Positions 22,759-30,866 of a DNA stretch of 47,244 nucleotides are shown here, piece by piece. The position numbers were made by a program, and so were the translations under genes. This DNA is from Wenzhouxiangella sp. Lineage in GTDB: Bacteria > Pseudomonadota > Gammaproteobacteria > Xanthomonadales > Wenzhouxiangellaceae. Within the stretch, counting starts at the first letter, position 1; every line of letters begins with the position of its first letter. Where the stretch lies: contig REEW01000137.1 in NCBI GenBank assembly GCA_007694885.1, positions 1 through 47,244 of the forward strand, given 5' to 3'. The notes under the pieces are model-generated. The model did not search any database. It had not been told where the DNA came from and saw nothing but the letters and a program-made list of their open reading frames with translations.

Positions 22759-25017
22759 ATGGAAAGATCGCGGATTCCGCAGTTCTACAAAATGACGGTG
22801 CCCGAGCGCGTTCGCACGGTGCGTGACCGTGGCCTGATCGGCATCGAGGACTACCAGAGCCTGCAGTCGGGGCGTCACACCCTGTCGGTGCAGCTGGCCG
22901 ACAAGATGATCGAGAACGTGATCGGAGTCATGGGGCTGCCGGTCGGGCTGGGCCTGAATTTTCTCATCAACGGCAAGGAGTACGTGGTTCCGCTGGTGGT
23001 CGAGGAACCTTCGATCGTCGCCGCCCTGAGCTCGGCCGCCAAGTTGGCCCGGGACGGGGGCGGGTTCGAGGTCGACAGCGACCAACCCCTGCTGATTGGC
23101 CAGGTCCAGATCGTGGACGTGGCAAACCCGGCCCGGGCGAAGTCCGCGCTGATTCAGCGCAAGCACGAGATTCTCAATCTTGCCAACAGTCTGCATCCGA
23201 AAATGATTGCCCGCGGCGGCGGCGCGCGCGACCTGGAGGTCTTCGTCCACCCGTCGGAAGGGCCGGGCGGCGACATGGTCGTAGTCCATTTGCTGGTCGA
23301 TACCTGCGATGCGATGGGGGCCAACCTGGTCAACACCATGTGCGAGGGGGTGTCGTCCCTGATCGAGACCATCAGCGAAGGCCGGGTGTTCCTGCGCATA
23401 CTTTCCAATCTCGCCGATCGGGCACTGGTTCGAGCGCGGGTCCGGATTCCGGTCGCCTCCCTGACCGGCAAAGGCTTCGACGGCGAACAGGTGCGCGACG
23501 GCATCATCGTGGCCAACGATTTCGCCCGTATCGACCCGTACCGGGCGGCCACGCACAACAAGGGCATCATGAACGGCATCGATGCCGTGGCCCTGGCCAC
23601 CGGCAACGACTGGCGCGCGATCGAGGCCGGCGCCCATGCCTACGCGGCCCGCGGCGGACGCTATACCGCCCTGACCCAGTGGCACAAGGCCGACAACGGC
23701 GACCTGGTCGGGCAACTCGACATTCCAATCAAGGTCGGTATCGTTGGCGGTCCGCTGCAGACCAACCCGACGGTTGCCCTGAACCTGCGCCTGCTCAGCG
23801 TCGACAGCGCCCGCGAGCTGGCCGAAGTGATGGGCGCGGTTGGACTGGCCCAGACCTTCTCTGCGCTGCGCGCCCTGGTGACCGAGGGTATCCAGCAAGG
23901 ACACATGACCTTGCACGCCCGCAGCGTGGCTACCGCTGCAGGCACCCCGGCCGAGTTGTTCGACACGGTCGTCGAGCGCCTGATCGCATCCGGAGAAATC
24001 AAGATCTGGAAAGCCGAGGAACTCATCCAGACCGTTCGCGAGCAGACCGCACCGGCGCCCAGGGCGTCGGCCTCGGAGGTGATGGAAGGCGAAACCCTGG
24101 GTGCGGGTCACGGCAAGATCATTCTGCTCGGCGAGCACTCGGTGGTCTACGGCCGCCGGGCGATCGCGGCCCCGATTCCGCTGGCGATTCAGGCCCGGAT
24201 CGAGGATACCGCCGGGGGAATCGACTTGATCATCCCGCGCTGGAGCATCGAGCAGCGCCTGGACTTCAACGCCAAGCGCCCGCCGTCTTTCACGCGCTCG
24301 CTGGCCCGGGTTCTGGAGGCTCTGGGCCTGAGCGGCAGAGGAATGCGCATCGAGGTCTTCCCCAGCGTGCCCAGGGCGATGGGGCTGGGCGGCTCGGCCG
24401 CCCTGGCCGTGGCGGTCCTGCGCGCGCTTGATGCCCACTTCGGGCTGAACCTGTCCGACGAGCGGATCAACGAGTTGGCCTTCGAGTGTGAAAAGGTAGC
24501 GCACGGAACGCCGTCGGGGCTGGACAACACGTTGGCGACCTATGGCCAGTTCATGCTTTTCCGTTCGGGCCAGACTCAGCAACGGCAACTCATCGAAGTG
24601 ACCGAACCCCTGCCCATGGTCATCGGCATGAGCGGCGTGGAAAGTCTGACCGCGCGCACCGTGGCGCGCGTGCGCGACGCCTGGCAGCGCAACCCGGAAC
24701 TCTACGAGCGGATCTTCGACGAAATCGACAGCCTGGTCGGGGCCGGGCTCGATGCCCTGGGCAAGCGCGACTACGAAACGCTGGGCGAGACCATGAACAT
24801 CAACCAGGGCCTGCTCAACGCCATGCAGGTCTCGAGCTGGGAGCTCGAGGAGTTGATCCAGATCGCCCGCAATCACGGCGCCGTGGGGGCAAAGCTGACC
24901 GGCGGCGGCGGCGGCGGTTCGATCATCGCCCTGTGCCCCGATTCCAGCCCCCGGGTGGCCCGGGCCATCCGTGAAGCGGGTTATCACGCGCTGGAGGTCC
25001 TGGTCGGTGGTTCCTGA
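22759..25017 (+). CDS. Fused HMG-CoA reductase (class II) / mevalonate kinase
   Basis: The 752-residue bifunctional protein has two domains. Residues 1 to about 435 match class II HMG-CoA reductase: E52 in ENVIGVMGLPVGLG, K268 in NKGIMNGIDAV, DTCDAMGANLVNTM, and H386 in TLHARS. Residues about 450-752 match mevalonate kinase: HGKIILLGEHSVVYG, the ATP loop GLGGSAA (542-548), GTPSGLDNTLATYG and KLTGGGGGGS. The protein could therefore turn HMG-CoA into mevalonate 5-phosphate on one chain. The linker at 435-450 is Ala/Pro-rich. The ATG at 22759 begins MERSRIPQFYKM, the normal reductase start; a TTG at 22711 overlapping the upstream stop is a less likely alternative. No frameshift separates the domains. 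Confidence 0.92.
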   Translation: MERSRIPQFYKMTVPERVRTVRDRGLIGIEDYQSLQSGRHTLSVQLADKMIENVIGVMGLPVGLGLNFLINGKEYVVPLVVEEPSIVAALSSAAKLARDGGGFEVDSDQPLLIGQVQIVDVANPARAKSALIQRKHEILNLANSLHPKMIARGGGARDLEVFVHPSEGPGGDMVVVHLLVDTCDAMGANLVNTMCEGVSSLIETISEGRVFLRILSNLADRALVRARVRIPVASLTGKGFDGEQVRDGIIVANDFARIDPYRAATHNKGIMNGIDAVALATGNDWRAIEAGAHAYAARGGRYTALTQWHKADNGDLVGQLDIPIKVGIVGGPLQTNPTVALNLRLLSVDSARELAEVMGAVGLAQTFSALRALVTEGIQQGHMTLHARSVATAAGTPAELFDTVVERLIASGEIKIWKAEELIQTVREQTAPAPRASASEVMEGETLGAGHGKIILLGEHSVVYGRRAIAAPIPLAIQARIEDTAGGIDLIIPRWSIEQRLDFNAKRPPSFTRSLARVLEALGLSGRGMRIEVFPSVPRAMGLGGSAALAVAVLRALDAHFGLNLSDERINELAFECEKVAHGTPSGLDNTLATYGQFMLFRSGQTQQRQLIEVTEPLPMVIGMSGVESLTARTVARVRDAWQRNPELYERIFDEIDSLVGAGLDALGKRDYETLGETMNINQGLLNAMQVSSWELEELIQIARNHGAVGAKLTGGGGGGSIIALCPDSSPRVARAIREAGYHALEVLVGGS

Positions 25018-25591
25018 TTCGGCCGGACCGGCTCGAGTGGTTTCGTCGGATTCGGAATCGCTCATCGTCGTCGATGCCCAGGACAATGAACTGGGCGTAC
25101 TGAGCAAGGGCGAGTGTCACGACGGACAGGGCATCCTGCACCGCGCATTTTCGTTGTTCCTGTTCGATCGGCAGGGGCGGCTTCTGGTTCAGCAGCGGGC
25201 CGCGGAAAAGCGTTTGTGGCCGCTGTACTGGGCCAACAGCTGCTGTTCTCATCCCCGGGCCGGAGAGACCATGGCCGAGGCCACCGAGCGGCGCATGCTC
25301 GAAGAACTCGGCGTGCGCGCGCCGGTTCACTTTGTCTACAAGTTTCGCTACCAGGCCGGCTACGAGGATCTCGGGTCCGAGCACGAGCTGTGCTGGGTCT
25401 ACGTGGGCCGGGCTGAGCCGTTTCAGCTTCAGCCCAATCCGGCCGAACTGGCGGATTGGCGATACCTTGCCCCGGCCGAAGTCGATGCCCTCATGGCCGA
25501 TCCGGACGCGCCCGTCGCGCCGTGGTTCCGGATGGAGTGGCGCACGCTCAACGAGCGTTACCGGGAGGTAATGGAAGACGCCCTGGCCTGA
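25007..25591 (+). CDS. idi: Isopentenyl-diphosphate delta-isomerase (type I)
   Basis: The 194-residue Nudix-fold isomerase interconverts IPP and DMAPP. The catalytic Cys is in NSCCSHP (C80, aligned with NSVCGHP of E. coli Idi). Metal-binding His residues are H38 (ECHDG), H45 (ILHRAF) and H82, and the Nudix-like helix is GETMAEATERRMLEELGV (87-104). The start is the GTG at 25007, 8 bp after a perfect GGAGGT and overlapping the upstream stop; this fixes the start better than an ATG at 24971. It is the last gene of the mevalonate operon. The tail of the gene is convergent with the response regulator gene, 36 bp apart. Confidence 0.93.
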   Translation: MVPDSAGPARVVSSDSESLIVVDAQDNELGVLSKGECHDGQGILHRAFSLFLFDRQGRLLVQQRAAEKRLWPLYWANSCCSHPRAGETMAEATERRMLEELGVRAPVHFVYKFRYQAGYEDLGSEHELCWVYVGRAEPFQLQPNPAELADWRYLAPAEVDALMADPDAPVAPWFRMEWRTLNERYREVMEDALA

Positions 25592-25627
25592 CGGGGATGG
25601 CCAGGGCGCCGTGTGCCACGGGCCAGC

Positions 25628-26329
25628 TCAGGCGTCTTCGGGAGCCGCCAGTTTGAAGCCCATGCCCTGCACGGTGTGCAAAAGCTTGTTTTTGTACGGT
25701 CGATCAATGCCCTTGCGCAGGTTGTACATGTGCGAGCGCAGGGTGTCGGAATCGGGCAGCATGTCGCCCCAGAGCTCGTTTTCCAGCTGTTCGCGGCTGA
25801 CCAGGCGCGGCGACTCCCGCATCAGGACTTTCAGGATGCGAATCGAGGTGGGCGACAGGTTGACCCGCTCGCCTTCGCGCTCGACGCGCATCGTACGCGG
25901 GTCAAACACCAGGTCGCCGACGCGCATGGCGCCGTCGGACATTTCCCCGCGCGCCCGGCGAATCAGGGCCCGAATCCGGACTTCCAGTTCTTCCATCTCG
26001 AACGGCTTGACCAGGTAATCGTCCGCCCCGGCGTTGAAACCGGCGACCTTGTCGTCGAGCTCGTCGCGCGCGGTCAGCATGAGGATCGGGGTGCCGTCGC
26101 CGCGCTCGCGCAGGCGCTCGCAGACGCGAATGCCGTCGATCTTGGGCAGCATCAGGTCCAGAACGATGATGTCGTACGGGTTTTCGTCGAGCAGATTCAG
26201 CGCGATGGCGCCGTCTGCGGCGTAGTCCATGGCAAAGCCGCTGCTTTCCAGATAATCGCCGATGCTGGCCGCCAGATCGTTGTGATCCTCGACCAGCAAA
26301 ACGGTGGCATTGCCCTCTGATTCAGTCAC
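25628..26329 (-). CDS. OmpR-family response regulator
   Basis: The 233-residue regulator has a receiver domain (acidic VEDHND, phospho-acceptor D58 in IIVLDLMLPK, K108 in YLVKPFE) and a winged-helix DNA-binding domain (SREQLENELWGD, SHMYNLRKGID). The chosen start is the GTG at 26329, 6 bp after AAGGAG; an upstream GTG at 26357-26359 lies inside the palindrome described at 26355-26368. No kinase gene adjoins it. The sensor kinase at 19299, on the other side of the mevalonate operon, is a probable partner (inference). The two are separated by the five kilobases of mevalonate genes and have opposite orientation. Confidence 0.92.
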   Translation of the reverse strand: MTESEGNATVLLVEDHNDLAASIGDYLESSGFAMDYAADGAIALNLLDENPYDIIVLDLMLPKIDGIRVCERLRERGDGTPILMLTARDELDDKVAGFNAGADDYLVKPFEMEELEVRIRALIRRARGEMSDGAMRVGDLVFDPRTMRVEREGERVNLSPTSIRILKVLMRESPRLVSREQLENELWGDMLPDSDTLRSHMYNLRKGIDRPYKNKLLHTVQGMGFKLAAPEDA

Positions 26330-26354
26330 TTGAAGCTCCTTCACATTTGTCGAA

Positions 26355-26368
26355 TTCACAATTGTGAA
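26355..26368. promoter_or_regulatory. 14-bp palindrome upstream of the response regulator
   Basis: TTCACAATTGTGAA is a perfect palindrome about 26 bp before the regulator start. TGTGAA recurs 15 bp away on the minus strand (in ATGTGAAGGAG, overlapping the ribosome site). This suggests repeated operator half-sites and possible autoregulation. Confidence 0.4.
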
Positions 26369-26401
26369 GGAGTGGCGTGAAGTGGAAATGAAGGGGCCAG
26401 C

Positions 26402-26426
26402 CGTAGGTCGGCCCTACGTGGCCGAC
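26402..26426. repeat. REP-like element with two mutually exclusive hairpins
   Basis: CGTAGG-TCGGC-CCTACG (26402-26418) and GTCGGCC-CTACGT-GGCCGAC (26407-26426) share bases and cannot form together. It lies downstream of rho on the minus strand, without a T-run. It resembles short palindromic intergenic repeats; only one copy is in the window. Confidence 0.4.
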
Positions 26427-26492
26427 GGGCAGAGCCGGAATCTTCCCGATGATTTCGACGGGTGCCGTGTCAGGACCAGGGACCAGGGGCCA

Positions 26493-27749
26493 TTAGCGTT
26501 TCATGTAATTGAAGAATTCTTCGTTGGTCTTGGTTACTCGCAGCTTGTCGAGCATGAACTCGATCGCCTGGGCTTCGTCCATGGGTTGCAGAATGCGGCG
26601 CAGGATCCAGGCTTTCTGGAGTTGATCGTTGCCGACCATGAGTTCTTCGCGGCGGGTGCCGGAGCGGTTGATGTCGATGGCCGGAAAGGTGCGTTTTTCG
26701 GAGATGCGTCGGCTCAGGTGGATTTCCATGTTGCCGGTGCCCTTGAACTCCTCGTAGATCACCTCGTCCATTTTCGAACCGGTATCGACCAGCGCGGTTG
26801 CGATAATGGTCAGACTGGCGCCGCCTTCGAGGTTGCGTGCGGCGCCGAAAAAGCGCTTCGGCCGCTGCAGGGCGTTGGCGTCGACGCCGCCGGTCAGTAC
26901 CTTGCCCGAAGAAGGCACCACGGTGTTGTAGGCGCGCGCCAGGCGAGTGATGGAGTCGAGCAGGATGATCACGTCCTTCTTGTGTTCGACCAGGCGCTTG
27001 GCCCGCTCGATGACCATGTCGGCGACCTGGACGTGGCGGCTGGCCGGTTCATCGAAGGTCGAAGAAATGACCTCGGCGTCCACGCCGCGCTGCATCTCGG
27101 TGACTTCCTCGGGCCGCTCGTCGATCAACAGGATGATCATGTGTGTTTCGGGGTTGTTGGCCCGGATCGCCGTGGCGATGGACTGCAGCATCATGGTCTT
27201 GCCGGCCTTGGGCGGGCTGACGACCAGACCGCGCTGACCTTTCCCGATCGGCGCGATCAGGTCGATGATGCGGCCGGTGATGTCTTCGGTCGACCCGTTG
27301 CCGCGCTCGAGTTTCAGCTGTTCGCGCGGAAACTCGGGGGTCAGGTTCTCGAACAGGATCTTGTTCTTGGCCGCTTCCGGGCGATCGTAATTGAGTTCTT
27401 CGACCTTGAGCAGGGCGAAGTATCGCTCGGACTGCTTGGGCGGCCGGATCTTGCCGGAGATGTAGTCGCCGGTTCTCAGGTTGAAGCGACGAATCTGGGA
27501 CGGCGAGACGTAGATATCGTCCGGCCCGGCCATGTAGGACGCTTCGGCGGCCCGAAGAAATCCGAATCCGTCCTGGAGGATTTCGAGGACGCCGTCGCCG
27601 TAGATGGATTCCTTCTTGCCGGCCTTGGCCTTGAGAATGGCGAAGATGACGTCCTGCTTGCGCGAACGCCCCATGTTTTCAACGCCGTATTCTTCGGCCA
27701 TGTCCACGAGTTCTTTCGCGGTTTTTCTTTTCAGTTCGGTCAGGTTCAT
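26493..27749 (-). CDS. rho: Transcription termination factor Rho
   Basis: This hexameric RNA-dependent ATPase ends transcription at Rho-dependent sites. Its 418 residues match the E. coli length of 419. It has an N-terminal helical domain ([22 protein letters not shown]), an RNA-binding cold-shock-like domain with DGFGFLR (60-66), Walker A PPKAGKT (179-185), and the secondary RNA site near KGQRGLVV and GGVDANAL. The ATG at 27749 is the family start; an ATG ten codons upstream is in frame but not conserved. The 276-bp region before it, up to trxA, holds a strong hairpin (27987-28006). Rho is usually autoregulated through its leader. Confidence 0.97.
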   Translation of the reverse strand: MNLTELKRKTAKELVDMAEEYGVENMGRSRKQDVIFAILKAKAGKKESIYGDGVLEILQDGFGFLRAAEASYMAGPDDIYVSPSQIRRFNLRTGDYISGKIRPPKQSERYFALLKVEELNYDRPEAAKNKILFENLTPEFPREQLKLERGNGSTEDITGRIIDLIAPIGKGQRGLVVSPPKAGKTMMLQSIATAIRANNPETHMIILLIDERPEEVTEMQRGVDAEVISSTFDEPASRHVQVADMVIERAKRLVEHKKDVIILLDSITRLARAYNTVVPSSGKVLTGGVDANALQRPKRFFGAARNLEGGASLTIIATALVDTGSKMDEVIYEEFKGTGNMEIHLSRRISEKRTFPAIDINRSGTRREELMVGNDQLQKAWILRRILQPMDEAQAIEFMLDKLRVTKTNEEFFNYMKR

Positions 27750-27986
27750 GGGAAATGGTTGGCAGTGATGGATCGGCACGCATTGGACGAACAGGGCCGT
27801 TCGTCACCGGTCACGCCCGGATTTGAAATTCAAATGGTCAAGATTCTTGGTAACGACATGCCCGCTGAGCAGGCGGTGGGCCAGTCAATCGTTCTTGGGG
27901 AACGTCAGGCCGGAAAAGCCCTCAAGCCGTAAGGTAGCACTATTGGCCCCGTGAGTCCAGCCATTCGCCGAATGCCAACGTGCGCT

Positions 27987-28006
27987 GCCCGGCCTGCGGG
28001 CCGGGC
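27987..28006. other. GC-rich hairpin between trxA and rho
   Basis: GCCCGGCC-TGCG-GGCCGGGC forms an 8-bp stem with a 4-base loop. No T-run follows on either strand, so it is not a standard terminator. It lies in the rho leader, about 240 bp before the start codon. Confidence 0.5.
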
Positions 28007-28025
28007 GACCCGGGGGACGAGTCTC

Positions 28026-28352
28026 TCAGATGGTTTCGTCGACAAAGGCTTTCAGCGCCGATTTGGTCAAGGCGCCGACCTTGGTGCCCTGGTGTTCGCC
28101 GTCTTCGAAGATCATCAGGGTGGGGATGCCGCGGATCTTGAATCGACTGGTCACCTGCTGGTTCTGGTCGATATTGACCTTGGCAATCCGCAGTTTGCCA
28201 TCGTACTCGTCGGCCAGCTCGTGCAGGATGGGGTCGATCATCTTGCAGGGCCCGCACCATTCTGCCCAGTAATCGACCAGCACGGGTCCATCGGCCTTGA
28301 GAACGACTTCGTCGAAGTCGCTGTCGGATACGTGAATGATGTTGTCGCTCAC
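28026..28352 (-). CDS. trxA: Thioredoxin 1
   Basis: The 108-residue thioredoxin has active site WCGPC (C33 and C36) and cis-proline block GIPTLMIF, collinear with E. coli TrxA along its whole length. It is a cytoplasmic protein-disulfide reductase. The GTG at 28352 is preferred, 9 bp after AAGGAG, because it gives SDNIIHVSD, matching the family start. A TTG two codons upstream lies too close to that site. It is divergent from rhlB and upstream of rho, an order conserved in many gammaproteobacteria. Confidence 0.96.
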   Translation of the reverse strand: MSDNIIHVSDSDFDEVVLKADGPVLVDYWAEWCGPCKMIDPILHELADEYDGKLRIAKVNIDQNQQVTSRFKIRGIPTLMIFEDGEHQGTKVGALTKSALKAFVDETI

Positions 28353-28556
28353 AGTCAAAAGCTCCTTGGAATACGGAATTCGCAGTGTCAGTGGGGCAAG
28401 CCCGCCGTGCGCCTGGCCGGGGACGACGCGCTGGGGACGGCAGTGGCTAACTCAGTGCGCATATACTACCCGATTGGCATCAGCGGTATGTCCCAGGCTC
28501 GAACTTCCGGCGACGACGCCGGCCTCGGGCGCCTTTTCAAACGACAGGAATTCTTA

Positions 28557-29837
28557 GTGAGCGAAAAGCCCAGCACTGAAGTAGTATTGACCGACATCCG
28601 GTTCGATACGTTCGATCTTGACGAGCGCATCGCGCGCGGCGTAGCAGACGCCGGTTTCGAGCGATGTACCCCGATTCAGGCAAAAACCCTGCCGCTGGCC
28701 CTGAGCGGCCGCGACGTGGCCGGCCAGGCGCGAACCGGCACCGGCAAGACGGCCGCCTTTCTGCTGGCGATTTTCCGCCGCCTGCTGAGCGCTGAAAGCA
28801 GCCGGCCGGGCACCAACCCGCGGGCGATCTGCGTGGCACCGACGCGGGAACTGGCGATCCAGATTCACCGCGACGCCGAGCTTCTCGGCCAGCATACGGG
28901 CCTGCGTTCGCTGCTGGCCTACGGCGGCGTGGACTACGCCAAGCAGCGCGACCGGATCGCCGAAGGGGTCGATATCCTGGTCGGGACGCCCGGTCGCCTG
29001 ATCGACTACCTCAAGCAGGACATCTACAGCCTCAAGCACATCGAAGTGGCCGTGCTTGACGAGGCCGACCGGATGTTCGACCTGGGCTTCATCACCGACA
29101 TCCGCTTCCTGTTTCGGCGCATGCCGCCGGTCGATCAACGCCAGACCCTGATGTTTTCGGCCACGTTCCCGCTCAAGGTCACCGAGCTGGCCTACGAACA
29201 CATGAACGATGCCGAGACGATTCGCATCGAAGAAGAGCAGATGACCACTGACCGGGTAACCCAGGTTGTCTACTACCCGGCCAACCGGGAGAAATTGCCC
29301 CTGCTGGTCAAGCTGTTGCGCGACATGCAAGACGAGCACGTCATGGTCTTCATCAATACCCGGCACGCGGCCGACCGGGTCGCCCGCACCCTTACCGCCA
29401 ACGGCTTCAACGCCGCAATGCTGGCCGGCAATGTGCCCCAGGACAAGCGCCAGAAACTGCTCAAGCGCTTCCACGACGGCGAAATCGACGTCATGGTCGC
29501 GACCGATGTGGCCGCGCGCGGTCTCCACATCCCGGACGTCAGCCACGTCATCAATTACGACCTGCCGCAGGACGCGGCCGACTACGTTCATCGGATTGGC
29601 CGGACCGCCCGTCTGGGCGCCACCGGGGATGCGATCAGCTTCGCCTGCGAAGACTACGCGTTCTACCTGCCCGACATCGAAAAGTACATCGACATCGAGT
29701 TGCCGGTGCTGCCGCACGACCCGGACGAGCTTCCGGTCCTGAAAAGGCCGCCGCCGCGCAAGAAAAGTGCCGGTGATCGTCCGCGCGGAGGCGGCGGCGG
29801 TGGTGGTGGCCGCGGCCGTCGCCGGCGGTCGGGTTGA
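28557..29837 (+). CDS. rhlB: DEAD-box RNA helicase RhlB
   Basis: The 426-residue DEAD-box helicase has a Q motif (CTPIQAKTLP), motif I ARTGTGKT (58-65), DEAD at 168-171, SAT (FSATFP) and motif VI HRIGRTAR. RhlB works with RNase E in the RNA degradosome. The C-terminus is a short Arg/Gly-rich tail with a run of glycines and basic residues, as in RhlB rather than the longer-tailed helicases. The GTG at 28557 is preceded by AGGAA at 6 bp. A TATACT hexamer at 28462-28467 could be a -10 element, but no -35 is clear. Neighbours trxA and rho are those seen around rhlB in E. coli. Confidence 0.93.
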   Translation: MSEKPSTEVVLTDIRFDTFDLDERIARGVADAGFERCTPIQAKTLPLALSGRDVAGQARTGTGKTAAFLLAIFRRLLSAESSRPGTNPRAICVAPTRELAIQIHRDAELLGQHTGLRSLLAYGGVDYAKQRDRIAEGVDILVGTPGRLIDYLKQDIYSLKHIEVAVLDEADRMFDLGFITDIRFLFRRMPPVDQRQTLMFSATFPLKVTELAYEHMNDAETIRIEEEQMTTDRVTQVVYYPANREKLPLLVKLLRDMQDEHVMVFINTRHAADRVARTLTANGFNAAMLAGNVPQDKRQKLLKRFHDGEIDVMVATDVAARGLHIPDVSHVINYDLPQDAADYVHRIGRTARLGATGDAISFACEDYAFYLPDIEKYIDIELPVLPHDPDELPVLKRPPPRKKSAGDRPRGGGGGGGGRGRRRRSG

Positions 29838-29935
29838 CGGATAACCGCCGGTCTGTCCCAGCAGGTGTTTCTGCCAGGTCGTTCGATCCCCGGTGATCCC
29901 GCTCTGTGGGCCCTCCGGGACGGGCTCGCCTTGTG

Positions 29936-29950
29936 CTAACCTCCGGTTAG
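29936..29950. promoter_or_regulatory. Inverted repeat upstream of gspC
   Basis: CTAACC-TCC-GGTTAG is a perfect 6-bp inverted repeat 28 bp before the gspC start. There is no T-run, so a small operator is more likely than a terminator. Function not known. Confidence 0.3.
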
Positions 29951-29977
29951 TCGGATTGATTCGCGAGTAACCAGCCG

Positions 29978-30835
29978 TTGTATTCCAGCTTGACCGCCCA
30001 CTGGCCTGGCCGCCTGGCTCGACTGACCAACGTCGTGCTGGTGCTGGTGCTGGCCTGGCTTGCCGTCCAGTTGCTGTGGCTGGTTTTGATCGGACCGGAA
30101 GTCGAGCCGGCCGCGGTCCCCTCGGTTCCCCAGGTCCAGCCGGCCGCGACTGCGCGTGACGGGTTCCGCTGGGATCTGTTCGGCGAGGCTGCTCCGGCTG
30201 CCCCGGTCGTGGCCCGGCCCGTGCCCACGTCCTCGACCCGCCTGCGCCTGCTCGGCTTGATGTCCGGCGGTCCGGAGGCGTTTGCCATCATCGCCGACGA
30301 CGAAGGGCGCGAGCGGGTGTACAGAAGCGGCGACGAATTGCCCGACGGCAGTACGCTGGACTCGATCGAGCCCTTCCAGGTCGTGATCCTGCGCAACGGC
30401 GAGCTCGAAGCCTTGCCGATCCCGCGCGAGCGCGCCGAGAGATCCGAACGAGCGCAAGCGCGCGCCGGGACTTCCAGCCGGGCGCAGCTGCCCGGCGTTC
30501 GCGGTTTCGAGGCCCCGGCCGGAATCAGCGCGGCCGCGCTGCAGACGCCCGGGCAGACATCCGGCGGTCTGGACGAGCGGGTGTCGGTCATGCCGGTCGC
30601 CGGAGGCGGCTTCCGGGTGCGGCCGGGGCGGGATGCTACGCTGTTTGCTGAACTTGGCCTGCAGGTCAACGACATCGTCACCGCGGTCAACGGCCAGCCG
30701 CTGACCTCCGAGGAAGATGCCAGGGCCTTGTTCGCCGAGGTCATGCGCCGCGGCGAAGTCTCCATTACCATCACCCGGGAGGGTCGGGAAATGACCCTCA
30801 GGCCGGACCTGGAACGAATTTTGTCCAGGCTGTGA
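29978..30835 (+). CDS. gspC: Type II secretion system protein C
   Basis: The 285-residue inner-membrane protein has one membrane helix at about 15-37 (NVVLVLVLAWLAVQLLWLV). The periplasmic homology region that contacts the secretin follows (RLRLLGLMSGGPEAFAIIAD). A Pro/Ala-rich stretch and a C-terminal PDZ-like domain (about 200-280, LGLQVNDIVTAVNGQPL) come next. GspC links the outer-membrane secretin to the inner-membrane platform and helps select substrates. The predicted start is a TTG with no strong ribosome site, so it is uncertain. It heads the run gspC-gspD-gspE-gspF. Confidence 0.88.
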   Translation: MYSSLTAHWPGRLARLTNVVLVLVLAWLAVQLLWLVLIGPEVEPAAVPSVPQVQPAATARDGFRWDLFGEAAPAAPVVARPVPTSSTRLRLLGLMSGGPEAFAIIADDEGRERVYRSGDELPDGSTLDSIEPFQVVILRNGELEALPIPRERAERSERAQARAGTSSRAQLPGVRGFEAPAGISAAALQTPGQTSGGLDERVSVMPVAGGGFRVRPGRDATLFAELGLQVNDIVTAVNGQPLTSEEDARALFAEVMRRGEVSITITREGREMTLRPDLERILSRL

Positions 30836-30866
30836 GTTCTACCCTTCCGCGGAGTCGGATCATCCC

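Noticed and set aside
22753-25107. Open frame of 784 codons opposite the HMG-CoA reductase/mevalonate kinase gene
   Set aside because: The composition is rich in His, Gln, Arg and Gly without domain motifs, as expected from the reverse complement of a GC-rich gene. The plus-strand gene is certain.
27987-28006. Terminator between trxA and rho
   Set aside because: The stem is strong but neither strand has a T-run after it, so it is listed only as a hairpin.
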